Assembly: GCA_041658955.1 (NCBI GenBank)
Contig: JBAZZE010000026.1
Coordinates: 1-13,334, forward strand
Length of the DNA stretch: 13,334 bases
Source: UBA2283 sp041658955
GTDB taxonomy: Bacteria > Patescibacteriota > Microgenomatia > UBA12405
Direction: 5' to 3'
Below are positions 8,176-13,334 of the stretch, piece after piece. Positions within the stretch are counted from its first letter, which is position 1, and each line of letters opens with the position of its first letter. Below the pieces are notes generated by a model. The model saw only the letters and a list, made by a program, of their open reading frames with translations. It had not been told where the DNA came from and did not search any database. The position numbers and the translations under genes were made by a program.

Positions 8176-8895
8176 TCACAGTTTTGTTGACATCAACAGG
8201 ACCTCTCTTTGAAGATCATCTGGAACAATTCCTGTTTTAAGCCATGAATTAATCAGCATTTCAACTTTACCACCTTTCATATAGTAGTCCTTATCAGCAC
8301 TAAAAAAATCTCTAGGCCCAAAGTCAACAAATATCTGGTCAGGAGCAATTATCTTTGGTTCTACAAAAAAGCCGTTGCCACCCCATGAATATATCTCTGT
8401 ACCTTTATGTATCAAAAAATGCAAAAAAGAAGTTGTCCCGTCAGAATTTTGTATTTGTTGTCCCAAAATTGTGTACCAGATATCACCATTTTTTATCTTA
8501 TAGAAATATGAATTTCTAAATGGGAGACGGTCAGGGTTTTCCTTCATCTGCTTAAAAGTAGCACTGTCTATTGTAAGATAGGCATTGTTGTAACCTTCAT
8601 CTTTTCGTACATATTTCATTGGGATAACATCACTACTAAAAGGAATGGCTTTTGCTTTCTCAGATTTCAGCACAGTTCCATCAATAATATCGTTGATAGT
8701 GATCAGCGTGTAGTTGTCAGTATTTGCATAATCTTCATTCAACCTTATGCTAGGTGATGTACTTCCAGTCGGTTTACTTTTTATTCCCGTTAAGTTCTTT
8801 ATTTGTTTTAAGGGAACAAAAAAAATGGTAGCAATAGCCAAAAGTAGTACGAGGATAATCAACCCACCAGCAATTAGCCAATTTTTATCGTTCAT
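8176..8895 (-). CDS. Single-pass membrane protein of unknown function
   Basis: The 239-residue product is not one I recognise. It has a six-residue N-terminus, one strong membrane helix at about residues 7-27, a basic stop-transfer region, and an external domain with no cysteines. It is not a pilin: there is no Gly/Ala cleavage site with a following hydrophobic helix and Glu+5. The gene lies 22 nt after the PilW-like pilin gene and is followed by a 104-nt gap before the lipoprotein gene. An extended -10 box (TGTTATGAT) ends 6 nt before the ATG, with no ribosome site. Its role in the pilus cluster is unknown; the external domain could act in assembly or attachment, but nothing in the sequence shows this. 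Confidence 0.75.
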   Translation of the reverse strand: MNDKNWLIAGGLIILVLLLAIATIFFVPLKQIKNLTGIKSKPTGSTSPSIRLNEDYANTDNYTLITINDIIDGTVLKSEKAKAIPFSSDVIPMKYVRKDEGYNNAYLTIDSATFKQMKENPDRLPFRNSYFYKIKNGDIWYTILGQQIQNSDGTTSFLHFLIHKGTEIYSWGGNGFFVEPKIIAPDQIFVDFGPRDFFSADKDYYMKGGKVEMLINSWLKTGIVPDDLQREVLLMSTKL

Positions 8896-8901
8896 AAATT
8901 A

Positions 8902-8910
8902 ATCATAACA
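8902..8910 (-). promoter_or_regulatory. Extended -10 element before the unknown membrane protein gene
   Basis: The minus-strand sequence TGTTATGAT at 8902-8910 is an extended -10 box (TGnTATGAT). It ends 6 nt before the ATG at 8895, so a transcript would begin at the start codon. No -35 box is evident, which extended -10 promoters can tolerate. Short motif in AT-rich DNA, hence modest confidence. Confidence 0.35.
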
Positions 8911-8917
8911 CTCGGAA

Positions 8918-9490
8918 CTAATTGCGGGGAACCACGCTCGATTGAAAACTTCTGGTTTTTGATTGTTCAGAAGGTGCTGATGTATCACCCGATGATAAAG
9001 TAAACGACAAATTTACTTGATTAATTCTGTCTGACGAGTCCGGAAAAAGATTACATTTTGCAAAGTTATTACATCCCGTCACCCTCACGTCTGATGAGGT
9101 TAAATCAAAACTTCCATTAGCAGACACCGAAGCAATCTTTGTACCTTCATAACAAATAAGGTTAGTCACCACACCATCATTTGTATTCATCACCGCCAAG
9201 GTCGATCCTATATCAGGTGCATTGATAGCACAAGTCATGCCTACTCCAGACGCTAAAATAATATTTTCTCTAAGCTGTCGTAATACCATAGTTCCGTTTT
9301 CCTCAACCATATCTGCCACTTCAATTCTCGACTTGGCCCGAAAAGAATTTATCAGAATATTAGTTACGGTAATCATTATTACCGCTAACACCCCGACAAT
9401 AATAATTGTCTCCACTAATGTAAAACCACCGTCGAAGGCGTCATTGCGAGGAGTCCTTAATAAAATTGAAAGACGACGTGGCAATCTCAT
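8918..9490 (-). CDS. PilW/GspJ-like minor pilin with a repeat-derived leader
   Basis: Minor pilin of 190 residues. The prepilin motif GGFTLVE gives cleavage between Gly22 and Phe23 with Glu27 at +5, followed by the hydrophobic helix (about 28-45). The end SFQSSVVPRN resembles the C-terminal pattern of PilW/GspJ-type pilins. The leader is unusually long (22 residues, five Arg). Its first 18 residues are encoded by a dispersed-repeat-like element at 9439-9488, so the leader appears to have been created or replaced by insertion. The ATG at 9490 overlaps the upstream stop as TAATG. The only other in-frame start before the motif is a TTG two codons later, also within the repeat. Position after the GspI-like gene supports the J assignment. 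Confidence 0.82.
   Translation of the reverse strand: MRLPRRLSILLRTPRNDAFDGGFTLVETIIIVGVLAVIMITVTNILINSFRAKSRIEVADMVEENGTMVLRQLRENIILASGVGMTCAINAPDIGSTLAVMNTNDGVVTNLICYEGTKIASVSANGSFDLTSSDVRVTGCNNFAKCNLFPDSSDRINQVNLSFTLSSGDTSAPSEQSKTRSFQSSVVPRN
9439..9488. repeat. Short dispersed-repeat-like element inserted at a gene start
   Basis: On the plus strand CGTCATTGCGAGGAG (9439-9453) and ACGACGTGGCAATCTC (9473-9488) bound a 19-nt AT-rich middle. The ends form an imperfect inverted pair sharing the core ATTGC. This end pattern (CGTCATTGCGAG ... GGCAATCTC) is a familiar short palindromic repeat type scattered through many bacterial genomes; I recognise it from memory and cannot search. Its outer edge falls exactly on the G of the ATG of the PilW-like gene, and it is read through in frame. 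Only one copy is visible in this window. Confidence 0.7.
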
Positions 9491-9906
9491 TATTTCTTTG
9501 TAAAAAATCTATTAAAGTTCTCAATAACCTCACCGTTCTTCCAAGTAACGTTTACTCTGGCATTAACACATTCTAAGACAACTGCACTACAGCCATTTCC
9601 GCTGTATTGGGTAACCGTTACGTTGTAATTGTAGTCACCGTCAACATGATTTTGGCCCAATGCCACCCAATATGCTGAACCAATATTCCAAAATGAAGTG
9701 CCATCACTCATTTTTGTCTGAACCATTCCTTCAATCACGTTTTGAGATATTTCTACCGCTTTTTTTCGATCGTAACTTTTTGTTTTTGCTCCCAGTGTCG
9801 AAATAATCAAAAATACTACCCCTGACAATACCACCATAATTATCCCAATCGAAAAAACCACCTCTATCAAACTTTGACCATTACTTCTATTATTTTTGTT
9901 TGTCAT
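9490..9906 (-). CDS. PilV/GspI-like minor pilin
   Basis: Minor pilin of 138 residues. The leader ends at Gly10, followed by QSLIEVVFSIGIIMVVLSGV: Gln at +1 in place of Phe, with Glu15 at +5. A Q-S-L-I-E start is common in PilV/GspI-type pilins. Two cysteines sit near the C-terminal half (GCSAVVLEC), a likely disulfide. The ATG at 9906 overlaps the upstream stop as ATGA, so translation is coupled to the GspH-like pilin. Its stop overlaps the next start as TAATG. In type II and type IV systems the H, I, J and K minor pilins assemble as a priming tip; this gene lies between the H- and J-like members as expected. Confidence 0.8.
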   Translation of the reverse strand: MTNKNNRSNGQSLIEVVFSIGIIMVVLSGVVFLIISTLGAKTKSYDRKKAVEISQNVIEGMVQTKMSDGTSFWNIGSAYWVALGQNHVDGDYNYNVTVTQYSGNGCSAVVLECVNARVNVTWKNGEVIENFNRFFTKK

Positions 9907-10421
9907 AGTCCAGTTGAACTAACTGACCCAAAAGGATTGATAATAATTTGTCGGGTTATTGGATTTTCAGCCGAACTAACAGTCACCCCGACACTACTAG
10001 TCGAGGGTAGGGGATAGCTAACATACGAAGGGTCTGCATTTTTACCCAGCAATTTTCCACTCCCAGCAGCAAACATTAGACCTCCAAAATTTATTGGGGT
10101 AAAATTTATCCCCAAATTACCTGCCTGCTTTGATATATAACTACTGCCAATCCCCGTGGTATTGTTCACTGGAAAAACCGACACCAATCCACTTGAAGTT
10201 AAGGTTACCGCCACATAATCAAGGTTAGTGAATCCGCTGGGTACCTGATTGGTAACCGCATAATTTTTAGCAATATTTATTATGGAAACTAAATCCTTAG
10301 CACTGGACGACACCCTCTCTCTGGCCAAAAAACTACTAGTAGCCACTGAAATTCCTCCGACTAAAAGCATTCCTATCGTTACCACTACCATTAACTCTAT
10401 TAGAGTAAAACCACGCCTCAT
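9903..10421 (-). CDS. GspH/FimT-like minor pilin
   Basis: Minor pilin of 172 residues. It has a very short leader (MRRG), cleavage before Phe5, then FTLIELMVVVTIGMLLVGG with Glu9 at +5. The segment after the helix (AKDLVSIINIAKNYAVTNQ) resembles the GspH/FimT family, in which a helix follows with the pattern L...I..A...A. The C-terminus (PITRQIIINPFGSVSS) is a typical final strand of that fold, where 'I.i...G.v' recurs. No cysteines. There is a 47-nt gap upstream with a candidate promoter. It is the first of three tightly coupled minor pilin genes. Confidence 0.82.
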   Translation of the reverse strand: MRRGFTLIELMVVVTIGMLLVGGISVATSSFLARERVSSSAKDLVSIINIAKNYAVTNQVPSGFTNLDYVAVTLTSSGLVSVFPVNNTTGIGSSYISKQAGNLGINFTPINFGGLMFAAGSGKLLGKNADPSYVSYPLPSTSSVGVTVSSAENPITRQIIINPFGSVSSTGL

Positions 10422-10427
10422 ATTATC

Positions 10428-10454
10428 ATTGTAAACTAATTATTGAATTGTCAC
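10428..10454 (-). promoter_or_regulatory. Candidate promoter for the minor pilin genes
   Basis: On the minus strand GTGACA (10449-10454, one mismatch to TTGACA) and TACAAT (10428-10433, one mismatch to TATAAT) are 15 nt apart, the same spacing as at rpsP. The -10 box ends 6 nt before the ATG at 10421, again pointing to a leaderless transcript. It would drive the three coupled minor pilin genes separately from the upstream PulG-like genes. Confidence 0.4.
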
Positions 10455-10468
10455 GAAGCCTATCCTCA

Positions 10469-10891
10469 TTATGGATTTGTTATCTGGTAGTTACAGCTTC
10501 CCGGCGCACCACAGTTGTTACCATAACTTCCTGTCCCATTTGTTGACCCCAAATCTTCCATGTAAGCACTCAGCGTGTAAGTATAATTTGTCGGTCGTTG
10601 ATAATAATAAGAATATGCTTTAGGGTCATCAGGCCATTTTTGTAAATAACCGGAAGTAATCAGTGAGGCTGCTTGGCCACCTGAAGCTACTGGGTATGTT
10701 CCACCGACTTGACGGGCCATCTCCAAAGCTATCGCCACTTTTTGTAAGTCCGAAGCTCTCCTTCCGTCTCTAGCTTTTTTATTTGTACCTCCAAAACTAA
10801 TCATCGCCACTGTGGTGAGTATCGCCACTACGGTCATAGTTACAATCAACTCGATCAAAGTAAATCCCTGTTTCTTATTAGAAATGTTCAT
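10469..10891 (-). CDS. PulG/GspG-like type IV pilin
   Basis: Pilin of 140 residues. The leader of nine residues ends in Gly9, followed by FTLIELIVTMTVVAILTTVA with Glu14 at +5. After the helix come NKKARDGRRASDLQKVAIALE, the KARDxRR-type motif typical of CPR PulG-like pilins. YP and DP elements (GGTYPVASGG; WPDDPKAYSYYYQ) match the short GspG-like fold. Two cysteines near the end (NNCGAPGSC) probably form a disulfide. The gene starts 2 nt after the previous stop. It is one of five such genes in a row, and I cannot tell which is the major pilin. Confidence 0.85.
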   Translation of the reverse strand: MNISNKKQGFTLIELIVTMTVVAILTTVAMISFGGTNKKARDGRRASDLQKVAIALEMARQVGGTYPVASGGQAASLITSGYLQKWPDDPKAYSYYYQRPTNYTYTLSAYMEDLGSTNGTGSYGNNCGAPGSCNYQITNP

Positions 10892-10893
10892 AC

Positions 10894-11313
10894 TTACTGC
10901 TGATTTTTAACACAATAATAGGATTTGGTACCGGCAGTAGTAAAATCACAACTCGCATTTATTGAATTACCAGTTAGACCTTCAACATATGAACATATAC
11001 AATAACTACTTCCACCCACAAAAGTCGCTGTATAACCCACCCCTTTTGGATCTGTAGGGACAGCTTCTAAAACTGACTGACCACCTGCTGACCACGAAGT
11101 CCCAACTGCCATTGTAGTGGGGTAACTAGAATTGCTTAGCATGTAATATTGTTCCGCTGCTTTTTGTAATAAATTTATATCCTGAACTCTTCTTGAGTCG
11201 CGAGCTTTTTTCTGAGCTGAGCTAAAAGAAACGATAGCCAATGCTGACAATATTGCCACAATTGAAATAGATACTAACAATTCGAATAGGGTAAAACCAT
11301 TTTTTCTTTTCAT
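10894..11313 (-). CDS. PulG/GspG-like type IV pilin
   Basis: Pilin of 139 residues with the shortest leader of the PulG-like set (MKRKNG). Cleavage is before Phe7, then FTLFELLVSISIVAILSALA with Glu11 at +5. The post-helix motif is QKKARDSRRVQDINLLQKAAE, then SSYPTT and a VPTDPKGVGY segment as in GspG-like pilins. Four C-terminal cysteines (CIC, then C, then YYCVK) could make two disulfides. The 39-nt upstream gap holds a perfect 12-bp palindrome (11326-11337) but no clear promoter or ribosome site. Next gene follows after 2 nt. Confidence 0.85.
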   Translation of the reverse strand: MKRKNGFTLFELLVSISIVAILSALAIVSFSSAQKKARDSRRVQDINLLQKAAEQYYMLSNSSYPTTMAVGTSWSAGGQSVLEAVPTDPKGVGYTATFVGGSSYCICSYVEGLTGNSINASCDFTTAGTKSYYCVKNQQ

Positions 11314-11352
11314 TTTATTTCTTATTACTAATTAGTATTTCTAACCATTAAT

Positions 11353-11823
11353 TTATTTAGCACAGACAACAAATACCGAATCTCCAGTCTGACCCACTCC
11401 CAGTCCACACATGCTAATTCCTAGTCCTCGGACGCCACACTTCTCCTGAGACAACGTGTCATCATTACCTGCAGCTGCTTCTAAACCAACACAAGCTACA
11501 AACCCATCACCATTACTCAGTTGATAATAATCATAGGTATAACCCAAGCTCATAACATTGTTCATATATCCAGTCATCCCCACACCCAACATCCCACCAG
11601 CACCAGCAGGATAACTTTGATTGTCATTGTAATATAGTCGCAGAGCATTTTTAATTGCCCCCAAATCTTGAACTTTCTGAGAATCCCGCGCTCTTTCCCG
11701 TGCTCCCATAAAATTTGGCAAAAGAATCGCCATTAAAGTCCCCATAATTCCAATTGAAATTAAAAGTTCAACAAGAGTAAAGCCTAAACTTTTTTTAGTA
11801 GCCTTTTTATTGTAGATCGCCAT
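11353..11823 (-). CDS. PulG/GspG-like type IV pilin
   Basis: Pilin of 156 residues. I chose the ATG at 11823: it gives a basic 14-residue leader (MAIYNKKATKKSLG) before FTLVELLISIGIMGTLMAIL, with Glu19 at +5. The frame is open back to 11877, but that start would add 18 residues fully inside the upstream pilin gene. The chosen start still overlaps the upstream gene by 17 nt in another frame. The post-helix motif is RERARDSQKVQDLGAIKNALR, with YNDNQSYPAG after it. The C-terminal half has four cysteines. No ribosome site is visible; re-initiation after the overlapping stop is likely. Confidence 0.82.
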   Translation of the reverse strand: MAIYNKKATKKSLGFTLVELLISIGIMGTLMAILLPNFMGARERARDSQKVQDLGAIKNALRLYYNDNQSYPAGAGGMLGVGMTGYMNNVMSLGYTYDYYQLSNGDGFVACVGLEAAAGNDDTLSQEKCGVRGLGISMCGLGVGQTGDSVFVVCAK

Positions 11824-12334
11824 TTGCAGATAAACTTGTATTGGGGGAGGAGACACCATAGCAATAACCAACTCCACTACACATATAGTTATTGTCGTCG
11901 GCTACATTATTGTTATTCCGGTCGCATTCCTTATCAGTGGTGTTTTCTAGTTGAGCATACAAGCCGTATTTTTTCCCATCAGCACTAACTTTGTAGCAAT
12001 AAGGTTTTGTTGGGACATAATTTTCTCGAGGCATTTTTTTCATATAAACATATGGAGGGTTGGCAGTTGAATCTTCGAATGTTCCACCCCAAACAATTTC
12101 ATTTTGAGCTGGAAAATAACCATAGTCATTAAAATACATTTGCAGTGCTTTACTAACTGCATTTATGTCACCTTTTCGAGCGACATCGTTGGCTTTCTTT
12201 TTGGCCGTCTGAAATTGTGACACAGTTACGATTGTCAACAAAGAAATAATTGTAATAACTACAATTAATTCGATCAGGGTGAAACCATTCCGCTTCTTTG
12301 CAGTAATGCTTTTGATATTCATTATTTTAATCAT
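11807..12334 (-). CDS. PulG/GspG-like type IV pilin
   Basis: Pilin of 175 residues. The basic leader ends in Gly17, followed by FTLIELIVVITIISLLTIVT with Glu22 at +5; then KKKANDVARKGDINAVSKALQ and NDYGYFPAQ. Several in-frame ATGs are possible: 12358, 12340, 12334 and 12322. I prefer 12334 because AGGA (12341-12344) sits 6 nt upstream; 12322 is a rival, being 7 nt after a TATGAT box. A Cys-bounded loop (11879-11926) reads CDRNNNNVADDNNYMC, rich in Asp/Asn like a calcium-binding loop. Further cysteines suggest disulfides. The upstream pilin gene ends 8 nt before this start. Confidence 0.82.
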   Translation of the reverse strand: MIKIMNIKSITAKKRNGFTLIELIVVITIISLLTIVTVSQFQTAKKKANDVARKGDINAVSKALQMYFNDYGYFPAQNEIVWGGTFEDSTANPPYVYMKKMPRENYVPTKPYCYKVSADGKKYGLYAQLENTTDKECDRNNNNVADDNNYMCSGVGYCYGVSSPNTSLSANGDLQ

Positions 12335-12342
12335 ACCCATTC

Positions 12343-13008
12343 CTATTGAGAAACACAAATTCTTCCACTGTTACAGCAACTAACAAAACATTCTGGTAAA
12401 CAGTCGGGATGAACATACGAATTTCTTTGTTCCGTCCCTTGTGGTAGAGCATTACATGTTCCCGGCCCTAGTGATGTATAGCATCCAGTAAAAGTCGAAT
12501 AACAATGATCAGGTACTGATTCTAGAGTCCAATATGTATTTTGACTGGAGACTCCATAATTTACATCTTCTATCGACAGCGACCCGTCGCCGAATTTAAA
12601 GCTTAAACTTTGAGAATACCAACCAGATGGGATTTGCTTATCTGTCTTGTTCTTCAAGTTTGTCAGAATTCTATATGAAGTTGGACAAGAGGCTGTACTT
12701 GTATAAACATAATATTTTTGACCATTGGGGTCACATGGCCAGTTTGGTAGCCATGGTTGGAAACCATTTTTGTCACACTCCAGTGCATCGATGCTTGCCT
12801 GTGTCGGAAAGCAACCTTTATCATTGAAATATTCTTCGAAAGCAACCCTAATTCTCCCCAGATCTTTTTTACGTTGAGCATCCCGGGCCCTTTCGGTTAA
12901 CAGTCCAGGGTTTAATGCACCGACGGTTATTATTGCCAATAACATTAGTAATACAATGACAATAATAAATTCGACTAGTGTAAATGCCCTTTGGCTTTTA
13001 TGATTCAT
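12343..13008 (-). CDS. PulG/GspG-like type IV pilin with Ala at the cleavage site
   Basis: Largest of the PulG-like pilins (221 residues). The N-terminus is MNHKSQRA then FTLVEFIIVIVLLMLLAIIT: the residue before the cleavage point is Ala8 rather than the near-invariant Gly, with Glu13 at +5. The post-helix motif TERARDAQRKKDLGRIRVAFE and the KGCFPTQ and CDPNGQKYYVY segments are typical of CPR PulG-like pilins. The last about 60 residues form an extra Cys-rich tail with nine cysteines, absent from the other four copies. The ATG follows the pilD stop directly with no spacer and in the same frame. No ribosome site is seen. Confidence 0.85.
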   Translation of the reverse strand: MNHKSQRAFTLVEFIIVIVLLMLLAIITVGALNPGLLTERARDAQRKKDLGRIRVAFEEYFNDKGCFPTQASIDALECDKNGFQPWLPNWPCDPNGQKYYVYTSTASCPTSYRILTNLKNKTDKQIPSGWYSQSLSFKFGDGSLSIEDVNYGVSSQNTYWTLESVPDHCYSTFTGCYTSLGPGTCNALPQGTEQRNSYVHPDCLPECFVSCCNSGRICVSQ

Positions 13009-13334
13009 TCAAAACCAGCTATAAAAGAATAATAGTAGTTTTTCTCCCCAAAACCAACTGATCAAAGTAGCCCCAATTAAAAATGGCCCAAAAGGCATTC
13101 GGCTATTTTTCTTTTTCTTAAAGAAAATAATCATCGTCACCCCAATCAATGCACCACCAATGAAAGCCAAATAAAAAGTCAGTATAGTCTTTGCTACACC
13201 TAGAAATCAACCCATAAATACCACATATTTTACGTCGCCCATTCCCATACCCTTACCTTTTGTTACCAAATGTAGGATTAATAAAAATATAAATGCACCA
13301 CCACCTGCCAATAAATTACCTATCTCAAAATGTC
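13009..13334 (-). pseudogene. pilD: Prepilin peptidase PilD C-terminal part with in-frame TGA
   Basis: Aspartic peptidase (family A24) that cleaves prepilin leaders and methylates the new N-terminus; an integral membrane enzyme. The gene enters from beyond 13334, so its N-terminal half with the first catalytic Asp is not visible. The visible part holds a membrane helix, then GMGMGDVKY with the second catalytic Asp in GxGD (Asp at codon 33 of the visible frame). It next reads VVFMG, TGA (13207-13209), then FLGVAKT, and continues for 65 residues through two more hydrophobic segments with the family hallmark PFGPFL, to a TGA at 13009. Both sides of the stop are plainly PilD in one frame, so this is a nonsense change, sequence error or recoding, not a frameshift. 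TGA as stop elsewhere in the window favours the first two. Confidence 0.85.

Noticed and set aside
10434..10468. A second degraded copy of the 9439-9488 repeat in the gap before the GspH-like pilin.
   Set aside because: Only a few bases (CTTCGTGAC) recall the repeat family; neither diagnostic end is present.
11824..11877. Longer N-terminus for the pilin starting at 11823.
   Set aside because: It would add 18 residues that do not resemble a prepilin leader and would lie fully within the upstream pilin gene.
13182..13209. Selenocysteine insertion at the pilD TGA: a 6-bp stem (13194-13199 with 13182-13187) lies just downstream of it.
   Set aside because: The stem includes a wobble pair and the loop lacks the GU expected of a bacterial selenocysteine element. 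PilD is not a selenoprotein family and the site is not catalytic.
13009..13334. Genome-wide UGA recoding (Gly or Trp).
   Set aside because: TGA ends pilM, pilN, the GspH-like pilin, the PilX-like pilin, the unknown membrane protein and pilD itself at sensible places, three of them as ATGA overlaps, and no other gene here has an internal TGA.

Overview
This window looks like a chromosomal fragment of a Patescibacteria (Candidate Phyla Radiation) bacterium, most like the Microgenomates side of that group. I infer this from the AT-rich sequence, the compact gene packing, an rnc-rpsP-khpA trio, and a long type IV pilus cluster full of small PulG-like pilins with the KARDxRR-type motif after the membrane helix. 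No marker here fixes a finer placement.

Layout. On the + strand (1-1281) lie RNase III (5' end cut by the window), ribosomal protein S16 and the KH-domain RNA-binding protein KhpA. They converge on a long minus-strand array (13334 down to 1357). Reading that array in its own direction: the C-terminal part of the prepilin peptidase PilD, interrupted by an in-frame TGA; five PulG/GspG-like pilins in tandem; a GspH/FimT-like, a GspI/PilV-like and a GspJ/PilW-like minor pilin; an unrecognised single-pass membrane protein; an unrecognised lipoprotein with its own strong promoter; a 755-residue secreted cysteine-rich multidomain protein; a PilX/GspK-like minor pilin; and the inner-membrane assembly genes pilM, pilN and pilO. 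No pilB, pilC, pilT or secretin gene is present; the motor genes presumably lie upstream, beyond 13334.

How they work together. PilD would cleave and methylate the prepilins. The PulG-like proteins would be major-pilin candidates. The H/I/J/K-like minor pilins would form the priming tip, and the Cys-rich protein is a candidate tip or surface adhesin. PilM (actin-like, cytoplasmic), PilN and PilO form the alignment platform. The two unrecognised genes sit between the J-like pilin and the Cys-rich protein.

Most notable points: (1) a TGA inside pilD nine codons after its catalytic GxGD motif, although TGA is clearly an ordinary stop elsewhere in the window; (2) a dispersed-repeat-like element (core CGTCATTGCGAG ... 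GGCAATCTC) that exactly supplies the start codon and most of the leader peptide of the PilW-like pilin; (3) TATAAT-like hexamers 5-7 nt before several start codons, suggesting leaderless transcripts, while tightly coupled genes use GGAGG-type sites or ATGA/TAATG overlaps.
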